NCBI GenBank assembly: GCA_910576955.1
Contig: CAJTJB010000007.1
Coordinates: 1-64,000 of the forward strand
Source of the DNA: an uncultured Alphaproteobacteria bacterium
Lineage (GTDB): Bacteria > Pseudomonadota > Alphaproteobacteria > RF32 > CAG-239
Length of the DNA stretch: 64,000 bases
Direction: 5' to 3'
The notes beneath the pieces are model-generated. The model was given only the letters and a program-made list of their open reading frames with translations, was not told where the DNA came from and did no database searches. How positions within the stretch are numbered: position 1 is the first letter of the stretch; every line of letters begins with the position of its first letter. Position numbers and translations under genes: made by a program. Shown in pieces: positions 46,801 to 55,423 of this stretch.

Positions 46801-49800
46801 CTAAATCGGAATAATGAAAAAATAGGCATCAAAAACGAAGATAATATAGCTGAAAATGAGACCGGAAAAATCATAGGCTATGTGAATGAACGAGGAGAAG
46901 TTGTCGCCGCGGGCGAAGTCCTCTGCTCGGCCTGCCAAAGTGCTAAAATAGCTTATAATGAGGATGGAAAAGTTATCGGATATTCTGTTAAAAACAATAA
47001 TGTTGTTGATATAAGCGGTAAAAGCTTGGGGCAGCTTGGCACAGACGGAATAATACTTTCTTCGTCGGGTGAAAATATCGGAAAGGCTGTTTCGTTAAGA
47101 AATCTGGCTTATGACGCCGCACAAAAAATTATAGGCTTTGCAGACGATAACGGTATTGTTAAAGATTTTAATGACGTCGTTATCGGTTTTATGGATGAAT
47201 ATGGTGAAATTTACAAAAACACGAATGAGGTTATCGGCAGTGTTGGCAAAAAAGGAAAAATTGTTATAAACAAAGGGAAAACAGTCGGCTACATCGGCGA
47301 GAACAATACCGCTTATGATTTTTCCGGAAAAGTAATCGGCAAAATAACAAAGAACGGAGAAGTTGCCGACGAATATAACCGTATTGTCGGCAATGTAGGA
47401 AAATACGTTGATTTTGCATTAGATGAAAATAGCAATATTATCGGCTACGTTGGCGCAGACGGAAAAATATACCACACAAATGATGAACTGTTAGGTTATA
47501 CGGATGATGACGGCAATGTATATTGCATAACAGATGAAATATTGGGAAAAGCCGGAATAAGCAAGCGGCTGGCATATGATGAAAACGGCAATGTTATCGG
47601 CTATGTAGATGATGATGGCTCTGTGCGTGATTTTAATGGCGAGTTGATTGGCTATTTAGGGGAAGACGGCACAATACATGATTTAAACGGCAATATTATC
47701 GGCTATGCCGGAGATTTTGCAAAAGTAGCAGTGGATGAAAACGGCAATATCATCGGCTATATTGATGAAAACGGACGCGTTATCGGAAATGACGGCAAGG
47801 TAATAGGAATTGTTGCTGAAGATGGAACGGTATATGGCAGCACCGGCGAAATCATCGGAAGATTATCTCCTGAAACTGATGCCAAATTAAGCATCACCAC
47901 CCGCAGAGCCGTGTTAGATAAAGATGGCAATGTCATCGGTTATATTGATGAAAAAGGCATTCCGCGCGATTTTGAGGGAAACATCCTCGGCACGTTGCAA
48001 GAAGACGGCACAATAATTGATAAAGACGGCAATATTATCGGGCGCGTAGGCAATAATATGGAATTTACAGTCGATGCAAACGGCAATATTGTCGGCGTTG
48101 TCGGAGATTATTCAAATCTTGTGGTAGATGAGAACGGCAATATTATCGGGTATGTCGATAAAGACGGCAAAGTCCACGACTTAAATAATATAATTATCGG
48201 CTATGTCGATGAAGATGGCAATGTCTTTACTTCGCAGGGTATCAAAATAGGCGCGGTCATAAAAAAAGATATGATTGCCATGTCCCCTAACGGATATAGT
48301 TTGGGTATTATAAACACTCGGGGAGAAGTTGTTAATAGCAATAAAGAAATTGTCGGAAAAGTCCTGCCGAATAATTTGATAAGAGATATTGAAAATAAAA
48401 AAATTATCGGAAAAGCCGTAATAGGCGGTATGGCTGCCGGATGGGGTTGCTACTATTATGGTTTTGTTGAACAAGACGGCAAAGTCAGAAAAGATAATAA
48501 AGATACCGGATATCGAATGTTGTTTGACGGAAGCATTGTCGATAAAAACGGAAAATATGCCGGCGATATTATACGGCTTGGCTGGGTAAGGGATAGTAAA
48601 TGCAATATCATCGGTCAGGTAAGGTATGATGGTTTCGCGTATAATGAAAAAGGCGAAGGCATCGGCTGTGTCAATCCGGACGGCGGCGTGCTGAATAAGG
48701 ATGGCGAACAGATTGGCAAAGTCTATGAGCCCGGTTACGCAATGTATTATAACGGCGAGCTGATGGGGCAAATGGGCTCGGATGGCACTGTACGAAACGG
48801 AAAAAATATTATCGGGTGCACTAATTTTGATGGCGAAGTATTAAACAGGGATGGCTTTATTATCGGGCAGATTATGGATAAAACGCAGGCATATAATCTC
48901 AATGGCGAGTTTATAAATACGCTCTCGCAATATAATCATAAAAGCAATAACGTTATTCCCGATACGCAAATTCTGCAAAACCGCCTCCTTGTTAATGCTA
49001 AAAAGGAAGTTAAAGGCGTTATAATGCCGGAAAAAAATATTATAGTGGATTCAAACGGAAAGGTTGCCGGGCATATCTTTGCAGATGGTTATATCTATAA
49101 CCAAAAAGGAATAGGCATAAACAAATTTTCATATAACGGATATGCTTTTAATGCCGGCAAACCGCTGGCGTTGCTTCCGAAAGGCAATGTTGTTGATTTT
49201 TATGGCAATTATATCGGTTTTGTGAATAATAATGCCGAAGTGATAAAATTATCTGGCGAAGTGCTTGGCCGGATAGATGCCAAAGGGCGGATGTTTGACG
49301 ATAAGGGCAAATATAAAGGTGGTATTGTCAAAACGGGTGTCGGCATCGGGTATGACGGCTCTTATCTCGGGTATGTCAGCAAAAGCGGCAAAGTCATTGA
49401 CGCGGATGGCAGTGTCAGCGGATATGTTTGCGCAGACGGGCATATACTGGATGTAAATAAAAAGATTGTCGGTGAAGTAATTTCAGAAAATTTGGTTATT
49501 GATGTTTTCGGAAATGTCAAAGGGTATTTGAATGCGCTGGGTGATATTATTGATATCAATGATAATATCATAACAACAGTGTTGCCGGGCGGCGCATCAA
49601 ACCGAAATTACAGTGTTATAAAAAGTGGCGTTGTGCTTAATTATTCGGGTAAAATACTGGGGCAAATAGCAGAAGACGGCACGGTAATTTCCCGAAATTA
49701 CACAAAATTAGGCAGGTTATTAAGCTCCGGACAAGCTGTAAACGAAAAAGGGGCGCTGATTGGCGAAATTGTTGATGGCGACATTATCATTAACGAACAA

Positions 49801-50112
49801 GACAAAGTTATCGGATATGTTAATCGTGAAGGAAAAGCCGTAAATTTTGAACATTCGGCAATCGGTAAAGTAATTTTCGCGAATTTAGTTGTAGATAACA
49901 ATGGAAAAATTATAGGACATACATATAAAATTGGTGCTAATATATTAAGCAATGACGGAAAATATTTGGGGCGTTTGGCACCGGATGGCAGCGTATTAAG
50001 CGTAACCAATGGGAAAATCGGATATTTGAAGAGCAATGGCTCTTATGTCAATACCCAAAACCAAGTATCCGGCTATGTATTAGAAGAAGTCGCTCAAAAT
50101 CGGAGGAACTGA
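43831..50112 (+). CDS. giant bitopic repeat protein, inner-membrane partner of the split VirB10
   Basis: The 2093-residue protein has a short cytoplasmic N-terminus, one membrane helix (about residues 17-38, RRIILVIGIIAGLLFLFGLII), an acidic linker to about 85, and an Ig-like beta domain at about 90-205 of the ASPM/Hydin-type (Cys pair in CKNRDLRGEETC, P-x-x-P-G-x-x end). From about 220 to the C-terminus it consists of a 17-residue repeat with G, I/V, G, D/N-G positions, roughly 110 units. No VirB10/TrbI domain follows. The N-terminal plan is that of VirB10 (cytoplasm-helix-periplasm). The next gene carries the same repeats plus the TrbI domain, so the pair probably replaces one VirB10/DotG. 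It overlaps virB9 by four bases. Confidence 0.7.
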   Translation: MSENTRFEEYEQKTRRIILVIGIIAGLLFLFGLIILSSDDETYNPEEEAPEYKENQDGLPDLDNGEDALFIDVEEEQGTESKKPIKITPEQINMYKFVINEDKIGQHILTISTDGSESIHIERVELAEETEDGFEFRDKCKNRDLRGEETCNVEISWEPHLPGTVQNNFKIIWYETRLDRSNAKSEIVPISGSAVFPENDGQLCDGAGACSFSGDGKSGNRLAIGPNGEIIGYIDDAGNVHDKDGNIIGYVDEKNGLVYDKDGNIIGVAQNMRLAYDKDGNLIGYVRTDGTVVDAQGKVIGRVLPDGTIVNDKGEIIGRAVDAGYVYDKNGKIIGRVLPDGRVVDINDPNKTIGRLNANGEVVDENGNVIGWVTSSGRVALDENGNVLGIVMPDNSVVDKDGNIVGYVDEDGNVYKLSENKIGTNGDSRKLVYDKDGKAIGYIDENGNIVKFAADDNNKNIIGKAGMSRRLAYDKDGNVIGWVDKDGTVRDFNGNVIGKLDKDGNIIDKDGNIIGKAGAYSKLALDENGNVIGYIDDKGNVFDAKGNIIGYVDENGNIIGTQSDSEASKKRRLAIGKDGKVIGFIDENGNVIDFDGNIIGKVNEKGEIVDKNGQVIGKAGEYGTLAYDKNGNVIGYVDDKGRVIGKDGKLLGYVDKNGNIIGTDGKVIGKAGMSRRLAYDKDGNVIGYVDPDGTVRDFKGNIIGRVDENGNIVDAKGNIIGKVGEMRELALNDKGEVIGYIDDKGRVIDENGNIIGVVDKDGNIRASCGRIIGEIGNYKRLAYDKDGKVLGYITADGMVKGFSDNLLGKILPDNNITDRQGSIIGKAGESWKKMAVNSEGTAIGFVNEYGIVVDEKGNKKGFVDQTGRVINSGNTKIGHSCIKRSIVTDTNGMVAGYLEKDGNVKNFKNKLIGKKENNNIVNTKGELFGKVGKVTNLVQQKNNEIIGYIDNNGYLRGDENDILGIIDSSGNILSVKRNIIGNVADDNKTILNRNNEKIGIKNEDNIAENETGKIIGYVNERGEVVAAGEVLCSACQSAKIAYNEDGKVIGYSVKNNNVVDISGKSLGQLGTDGIILSSSGENIGKAVSLRNLAYDAAQKIIGFADDNGIVKDFNDVVIGFMDEYGEIYKNTNEVIGSVGKKGKIVINKGKTVGYIGENNTAYDFSGKVIGKITKNGEVADEYNRIVGNVGKYVDFALDENSNIIGYVGADGKIYHTNDELLGYTDDDGNVYCITDEILGKAGISKRLAYDENGNVIGYVDDDGSVRDFNGELIGYLGEDGTIHDLNGNIIGYAGDFAKVAVDENGNIIGYIDENGRVIGNDGKVIGIVAEDGTVYGSTGEIIGRLSPETDAKLSITTRRAVLDKDGNVIGYIDEKGIPRDFEGNILGTLQEDGTIIDKDGNIIGRVGNNMEFTVDANGNIVGVVGDYSNLVVDENGNIIGYVDKDGKVHDLNNIIIGYVDEDGNVFTSQGIKIGAVIKKDMIAMSPNGYSLGIINTRGEVVNSNKEIVGKVLPNNLIRDIENKKIIGKAVIGGMAAGWGCYYYGFVEQDGKVRKDNKDTGYRMLFDGSIVDKNGKYAGDIIRLGWVRDSKCNIIGQVRYDGFAYNEKGEGIGCVNPDGGVLNKDGEQIGKVYEPGYAMYYNGELMGQMGSDGTVRNGKNIIGCTNFDGEVLNRDGFIIGQIMDKTQAYNLNGEFINTLSQYNHKSNNVIPDTQILQNRLLVNAKKEVKGVIMPEKNIIVDSNGKVAGHIFADGYIYNQKGIGINKFSYNGYAFNAGKPLALLPKGNVVDFYGNYIGFVNNNAEVIKLSGEVLGRIDAKGRMFDDKGKYKGGIVKTGVGIGYDGSYLGYVSKSGKVIDADGSVSGYVCADGHILDVNKKIVGEVISENLVIDVFGNVKGYLNALGDIIDINDNIITTVLPGGASNRNYSVIKSGVVLNYSGKILGQIAEDGTVISRNYTKLGRLLSSGQAVNEKGALIGEIVDGDIIINEQDKVIGYVNREGKAVNFEHSAIGKVIFANLVVDNNGKIIGHTYKIGANILSNDGKYLGRLAPDGSVLSVTNGKIGYLKSNGSYVNTQNQVSGYVLEEVAQNRRN
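44488..50085 (+). repeat. 51-bp coding tandem repeat, about 110 units
   Basis: Each unit encodes 17 residues fitting G-x-[IVL]-[IL]-G-x-[VI]-x-x-[DN]-G-x-[VI]-x-[DN]-x-x, with occasional 19-residue units. Some blocks are nearly identical at DNA level: a segment starting at 45223 (KAGMSRRLAYDKDGN) recurs at 45841, 618 bases later, and again in diverged form near 47549. Units become more degenerate toward the 3' end. The reading frame is kept throughout. Confidence 0.9.
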
Positions 50113-50113
50113 T

Positions 50114-53100
50114 TTGCAGGTTAATATATCTAGATTAAAACATTTTATTTTGAGTGCCTTTTTATTACTCTGTATGTCTGCCGGTGCTAAAGCTGCCGAT
50201 ATCAGCGCAATAGACTTTAATGGCAATTTAATTGGAAAAGTTATTCCGGACGGGTCTGTCATTGATTTTGACAATGAATTAATCGGGCGCATAACGGCAG
50301 ACGGTTATACCGTAAACGAAGATAATGTTTTGATTGGCGGAGTTGTCCCGCAGGGTGTTGCCATATCTTACAATAACATTGTATTAGGAAAGGTGAATAA
50401 TGACGGTACCGTCACATCCGCAAATGATGAATATGTTGGGCGTGTTTTGCCGGATGGCTTGGTTGTTAATGATAATTATGATGTTTTAGGCGCAGTGGTT
50501 TCGCCGGGGTTGGTTTACGATGATAAAGGCAAAATTGTCGGACGAGTGTCCGGAGATGGCAGTCTTTATAATATGTCCGGCGAAAAAACAGGCTACATTA
50601 CTGCCTCGGGCTATGCTTTTGCGCCAACCGGAGCGGAACAGAAAATAACGCTCATAGGCAGGCTTATGTCTTCCCGAATGGTTATAACGCCGGCGGGGAA
50701 ATTTCTCGGCAGCATCGCGCCGGATGGCAAGGTTATGGATTTAAATAAAAATGTCATCGGCAATGTGCACGCTAACGGTTTTGTATATAATGCCGACGGC
50801 AATATTGTCGGACATGTGGTTGAAAATGGCTATGCCTTTAATTTTGAAGGCAGTTATATCGGAATAGTCAGTTACAACGGAGATGTGCTGGATAAGGGAA
50901 AATCTGTCGGAACAGCTGTAATCGGCAACAGGGTAATTGCTAAAGACGGCAGAGTTTTGGGCTTTACAATCAGTCAGGGGGCAACGGCAAACACGCCGGA
51001 TGGAAAATATCTCGGTCGCTTAATTGCTAATGGAAATATTGTTAAAGCGCAGGAAACAATCGGCAAAATAGGGGCGTCAGGGGATGTTATTGATAGCAAA
51101 GGACAAGTTATCGGCATCATAAATGCGGTAGGTCCTGTGTTTGATTATTTAGGTAACATACGCGGAAATGCAGCGGTCGGCGGCAAGGTCGTATCACTGG
51201 ATGGCGGGGAACTCGGATATATCCAAAAACAAAATGCAATAGATAAAAAAGGCAAAGAATTCGGACGGATATTAAGCGATAGGGTTGTTTATAGCAATAA
51301 CAACGAATTTATGGGCGTCAGCGGAATAACATCTGTATTAGCGTTTAAAGGCAATGAATACACGCTATCTCCATACGGATATGTTTTTGACGAGAAAAAT
51401 TTAATCAGCGGTTGGAATAATGCACGGGCAGGAATTATTGCTCAAGAAGGAAATATCCTGTCGTATGCTTCAAACAACGGCAATACGGAAAATTCTTCAC
51501 TGAATGAAATATCCAAACTGACCGGTACCGGATTTTTAATTGATAAAAACAATAAATTATTGGGCAAAATCGTAATGTCAAATTATGCCACGGATTTTTT
51601 CGGAACATCATTAGGATACGTTAATCCGACGAATTTAATTGTTAACAGCCAAAACCAAATAGATGCAAAAATTTTGCCGAATAATATGATAGTCAGCCAG
51701 ACCGGCAATCCTAAACGGCAAAAAGGTATGGGCGGCAATGCATCGCTGGGCGTAAGCATCACCGGAGATTATTTGGGAGCAGCATTGTTTAACGGGCAGA
51801 TACGCAATGCCGGAGAAATTGTCGGAAAAATAAGCTCTGACGGATATATTTTGGATAATATGGGAGCTCTTTATGGGGCGGCAATGCCTTTTGGGGCAGC
51901 AGTTACGCCGGATTGTAAATTTTTAGGTGTTGTATCAGATAATGGCGATGTGAGAAATTTCAATAACGCGCATATCGGCACTGTTTTGGCAAATAGGCAA
52001 ATTATAAATGATGTAGAAGAAGTTATAGGCTATGTTATTTATCCTCAAGCTGTTTTGGGTGATAAAGGGGAAATTATCGGCGTGGAAACGCCGCTAGGCA
52101 GTGTTTTAAATTATAATAATCATAATTTAGGATGTCAGGATATAGCCGGCAACATCAGAAATTCCCAAAATGAGATAATCGGTCAAGTCGTTCCGCAGGC
52201 ACGGATTATGGATTATGCCGGCGAGATAATAGGCGAAACGGATTTTGCCGGAAATATTCTCAACGAAGCCGGTCAGCAGATTGCATATATCGGGGTAGAC
52301 GGCGGCGTCTATGACCAGACAGGAGATAACGTAGGCGTTGTTTTTAAATATAAATTTGCTTTTGATAATAATAACGCTTATTTAGGGCGCATTAACTCGG
52401 GCGGCGAAGTTTTATCCGATTCCGGAAATATCCTCGGACGCGTTAACTACAATGGCGAGGTTAGCCTGCAAAGTGGTGAAAACGGGTTTGCCCTGTATGA
52501 TTTGTATGTATATGATAACGAAGGCAAAACGGTAGGATATATTGCTAAAAACGGAACTGTTTACAGCCTTATGGGAGAAGTTAAAGGAAAGATATATCAG
52601 GGGTTTGTGGTCGATAAAAAGCAAAATTTGCTAGCGCGTGGAAATCGAGATTATTTTATACGCGATGCTGAAAAGAAAATCATCGGCTATCTTAATTTGG
52701 ATGGCTCGGTCATAAATTACAAAAATATATCGGTAGGTCAACTGGCAGAAGACGGTAAAATCCGTAATTCTGAAAATACCGTTATAGCGCAAGCCGATTC
52801 TTTGCAATATTATCATCGGGCAAAAGTAATAACGGAAGCCCCTCTTCCTGAAGATAACGGCAATAAAGAAGAAGTGACGCCGCCGACAGAAATAGATACA
52901 AACAACAATGTAGAAACTCCCGAAGAAAATAATGCCCCGGTTGATAATGCTGCCAGTAAAGTTAATGATACGATGATAAAGCATAAAATTGTCGGTATTG
53001 CAGTAACGCCCGGAGGCAAATATATTGGCGACGTGTATAGTAACAATAATGTTATAGATAATAACGGAAACATTGTCGGAAGTCGGGATAAAAACGGACA

Positions 53101-54361
53101 GATTCTGGATGGAACTGGCAAAGTTATCGGAGATTTTCAAGCTCCGGATAAACAAAAAGATAAAGCCGTAAACAAAAATTGGTGGAAGAGTATGACACAA
53201 GGGGCAGTTATCCCACCGTACGGAATAGGAAACGAGCCGACCAATGTCGGACCGGGCGGCGGTATCGGACCGAATGAGCGGTATAATCCTAAACGGGCTG
53301 CCATCCTTGCGCAATTGCACAATACCCGCCGCCAATCATTATCCGGAAAATCCGTAACAAATAACATTGATACGGCAGCCTATACCGGTTGGCAGGATAA
53401 TTGGGATAATATTCCGCGTTCCATCTCAACCCTGCGTGTTGATATGAGCAATATGATAACGGCAGATAAACCGATACCGGCAGTGTTAGCTCGTTCGCTT
53501 ATATCAATAGGAAATGCTCCGATAACGGCAATTGTTGAGAGAAATGTATATGGAGAAATGGGAAGAAACGTCATAATACCTGCCGGCAGCAGAATTATCG
53601 GAGGTATGAATGACGATAGCGAAATGGATATTGAAAGCCGTTTTGATGGCACCAGCGGAGGTGTTAAGCTTAAAATTTCTTGGCAGCGGATTATTCGTCC
53701 GGACGGCATCGCTTTCCTTTTAGATTCGCGGAGTCAAACCGGAGATGCGCAAGGGCGCGGCGGCGGTGCTCTGGGCTATGTTGATGAGCAGATGGTTAAA
53801 AAATACACTATGCCTTTGGTCGGCACACTGGCAACTTCTGCAATAACATATATGATGGCAGCAGACCAAGATGCAACGGGTGAAGTAGAAACCTCCAAAC
53901 AACAAGCTGCATCAGATGCACGGCAGCAGTTTATGGAAAAAATGAATGAAATTTTAGATGAAATCATTGAAAACAAATCTAAAATAGAACCGGTAACATT
54001 TGTTCCGGCGGGAACGCGGATAATCATTTATCCGATGACGGACTTGTGGTTAAGAAGCACCAAAGAAATAGAAAAAGGTGAAACTTCAACTGTCGACGAA
54101 CGACATAAGGATGTCTTGATTGATGACGACGGCGCCGCCACGGTAGAAACCAATAATACTAACGTCGGCAACCAGCGTATTCAGAATAACCAAGGTGCGC
54201 AGAATCAAACGCAAAATACCCCGTTAATTGGTGACGAAACACCGCAAAACCAGCAAAAAACCACTACAACAGGGGCAATACCGCCACCGGCATATGATGG
54301 AACTGTCGCAGATTATCCGGATGACGAAGAAGAAATGTCTGGTGATATAGAGTTGTTCTAA
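50114..54361 (+). CDS. virB10: VirB10/DotG-like protein with Sec signal and repeat stalk
   Basis: This 1415-residue protein starts at a TTG with GGAGGA six bases upstream, two bases after the previous stop. It has a Sec signal (LKHFILSAFLLLCMSAGAKAAD, cleavage near residue 28) in place of the usual VirB10 membrane anchor. About 50 units of the 17-residue repeat fill residues 28-895, then an acidic linker, two or three more repeats (960-1010), a Pro/Gly linker, and a VirB10/TrbI domain at about 1096-1316 (NVIIPAGSRIIGGM, RIIRPDGIAFLLDSRSQTGD, PVTFVPAGTRIIIYPMTDLW, with the hydrophobic antenna helix TMPLVGTLATSAITYMMAA). The tail is Gln/Asn-rich. VirB10 bridges both membranes in T4SS. Confidence 0.85.
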   Translation: MQVNISRLKHFILSAFLLLCMSAGAKAADISAIDFNGNLIGKVIPDGSVIDFDNELIGRITADGYTVNEDNVLIGGVVPQGVAISYNNIVLGKVNNDGTVTSANDEYVGRVLPDGLVVNDNYDVLGAVVSPGLVYDDKGKIVGRVSGDGSLYNMSGEKTGYITASGYAFAPTGAEQKITLIGRLMSSRMVITPAGKFLGSIAPDGKVMDLNKNVIGNVHANGFVYNADGNIVGHVVENGYAFNFEGSYIGIVSYNGDVLDKGKSVGTAVIGNRVIAKDGRVLGFTISQGATANTPDGKYLGRLIANGNIVKAQETIGKIGASGDVIDSKGQVIGIINAVGPVFDYLGNIRGNAAVGGKVVSLDGGELGYIQKQNAIDKKGKEFGRILSDRVVYSNNNEFMGVSGITSVLAFKGNEYTLSPYGYVFDEKNLISGWNNARAGIIAQEGNILSYASNNGNTENSSLNEISKLTGTGFLIDKNNKLLGKIVMSNYATDFFGTSLGYVNPTNLIVNSQNQIDAKILPNNMIVSQTGNPKRQKGMGGNASLGVSITGDYLGAALFNGQIRNAGEIVGKISSDGYILDNMGALYGAAMPFGAAVTPDCKFLGVVSDNGDVRNFNNAHIGTVLANRQIINDVEEVIGYVIYPQAVLGDKGEIIGVETPLGSVLNYNNHNLGCQDIAGNIRNSQNEIIGQVVPQARIMDYAGEIIGETDFAGNILNEAGQQIAYIGVDGGVYDQTGDNVGVVFKYKFAFDNNNAYLGRINSGGEVLSDSGNILGRVNYNGEVSLQSGENGFALYDLYVYDNEGKTVGYIAKNGTVYSLMGEVKGKIYQGFVVDKKQNLLARGNRDYFIRDAEKKIIGYLNLDGSVINYKNISVGQLAEDGKIRNSENTVIAQADSLQYYHRAKVITEAPLPEDNGNKEEVTPPTEIDTNNNVETPEENNAPVDNAASKVNDTMIKHKIVGIAVTPGGKYIGDVYSNNNVIDNNGNIVGSRDKNGQILDGTGKVIGDFQAPDKQKDKAVNKNWWKSMTQGAVIPPYGIGNEPTNVGPGGGIGPNERYNPKRAAILAQLHNTRRQSLSGKSVTNNIDTAAYTGWQDNWDNIPRSISTLRVDMSNMITADKPIPAVLARSLISIGNAPITAIVERNVYGEMGRNVIIPAGSRIIGGMNDDSEMDIESRFDGTSGGVKLKISWQRIIRPDGIAFLLDSRSQTGDAQGRGGGALGYVDEQMVKKYTMPLVGTLATSAITYMMAADQDATGEVETSKQQAASDARQQFMEKMNEILDEIIENKSKIEPVTFVPAGTRIIIYPMTDLWLRSTKEIEKGETSTVDERHKDVLIDDDGAATVETNNTNVGNQRIQNNQGAQNQTQNTPLIGDETPQNQQKTTTTGAIPPPAYDGTVADYPDDEEEMSGDIELF
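50192..52800 (+). repeat. 51-bp coding tandem repeat, about 50 units, in the second protein
   Basis: This is the same 17-residue unit as in the preceding gene, but more diverged (for example IIGKVIPDGSVIDFDNE-like units with D/N-G spacing kept). The repeat stops before an acidic linker at about 52830 and a small block returns at 52985-53140. Confidence 0.85.
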
Positions 54362-54385
54362 ACCAACAGATATAGAGGTAAAATA

Positions 54386-54414
54386 TTGACGGCGTCTGAT
54401 AATTATGTTAAAAT
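54386..54414 (+). promoter_or_regulatory. promoter of virB11
   Basis: TTGACG and TAAAAT are separated by 17 bases in the 81-base gap after virB10. virB11 can thus be transcribed on its own. Confidence 0.7.
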
Positions 54415-54442
54415 ATAAAAAATTATTTGATGGGAGATATTG

Positions 54443-55423
54443 ATGGGAAAGTTGGAAGATCAGGTTTTAAGCTCTGTATTAAGGCCACTTGCCTATTGGT
54501 ATGAGCAGGAAAATATCGAGGAGGTGGCAATCAATCACCCCGGAGATATTTGGCTGCGTTTGCGCGGCAAACGGGCATTCCCGTGGGTAAATTATAAAGA
54601 CCCCAAACTCACCCGCGAATATCTGACCAATTTATTGCATATTATAGCAAATCTCAATGATCAGGAATTTGACCCGATAAGCGGTTCTCCGGTAGTATAT
54701 GCGCGAATTCCCGGCGGACATCGTTTTACGGGTGTTGCCGGAAAAAATATCGAATATGATTTGGATGACGCTGCAGCAGGCGGAATTGCCATCACGATTC
54801 GTTTGCACGCTGATGATGTTGCATTCGGGTTTGGCGATTATGGCTTGGAACAAGGCAAAGAGTTAAAAGAAATAAACCCGTTGAAAAACATCAAAGACCC
54901 CGGAGATGCATATGAGCGCCTACTTTTGGCGTTGCGTCGCGGCGACCATATATTGGTCAGCGGCGGTACTGGTACCGGTAAAACTACCCTGTTGAATAAT
55001 TTGCTGAAATTGCTGGATATTCATAAACGTGTTATCACCGTTGAGGATACCCGCGAGCTGAATGTTCCGCAGCCAAACCATGTCCATATAGTTTTATCGC
55101 GTACCGAACAAACAAACAGTATGGATTATTCCAAAGTGATTGACTTAATCGTACGTTTCACGCCAGATGCCATAATCGGCGGTGAGATTTCCACCAGTAA
55201 CGCCGCGGCGATATGGGAGCTTATGGGGTCCGGTCACGATAACTGCTTGGCAACAATCCATGCGGAAAGCTCCACAGCAGCATATGAAGCGTTTGTAAAA
55301 CGTATTATGCGCACCCAACCGCATATCGACGTCGAAAAAACCATTGAAGAAATGCGCAAAAAACTGCATGTGGTTCAAATTGTCCGTGACGGAAACATCC
55401 GCGGCATTACCGAAATAACCTAG
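54443..55423 (+). CDS. virB11: VirB11-type T4SS ATPase
   Basis: The 326-residue hexameric ATPase has the VirB11 plan: an N-terminal domain (about 1-150, with INHPGDIWLRLRG and ARIPGGHRFTGV), Walker A GGTGTGKTTLL near residue 173, TVEDTRELNVPQPN, Walker B-type DAIIGGEIS and the ATIHAES His box. It probably switches the machine between pilus building and substrate transfer together with VirB4. Of two adjacent starts (TTG 54440, ATG 54443), the ATG with GGGAG six bases before it is chosen. Its TAG stop shares the CTAG with the stop of the convergent engB gene. Confidence 0.92.
   Translation: MGKLEDQVLSSVLRPLAYWYEQENIEEVAINHPGDIWLRLRGKRAFPWVNYKDPKLTREYLTNLLHIIANLNDQEFDPISGSPVVYARIPGGHRFTGVAGKNIEYDLDDAAAGGIAITIRLHADDVAFGFGDYGLEQGKELKEINPLKNIKDPGDAYERLLLALRRGDHILVSGGTGTGKTTLLNNLLKLLDIHKRVITVEDTRELNVPQPNHVHIVLSRTEQTNSMDYSKVIDLIVRFTPDAIIGGEISTSNAAAIWELMGSGHDNCLATIHAESSTAAYEAFVKRIMRTQPHIDVEKTIEEMRKKLHVVQIVRDGNIRGITEIT

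Noticed and set aside
48181..48771. Minus-strand reading frame of 196 codons in the repeat region
   Set aside because: It is a mirror of the repetitive coding strand, has no ribosome binding site and its composition follows the repeat.
44488..50085. CRISPR-like or satellite repeat array
   Set aside because: The 51-bp period keeps one reading frame, units vary by synonymous and conservative changes, and there are no constant repeats with unique spacers.
50100..50120. Frameshift splitting one VirB10 gene
   Set aside because: The second protein begins with a clear Sec signal and its own GGAGGA and TTG start, and the first ends in a normal stop.
25345..55423. Dot/Icm (type IVB) system
   Set aside because: Giant repeats in a VirB10/DotG homologue and a DotB-like ATPase suggest it, but the VirB2, VirB3, VirB4, VirB9/CagX and VirB11 set and their order fit the VirB (type IVA) scheme better. 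No DotA, DotC, DotD or IcmT-like genes are visible.
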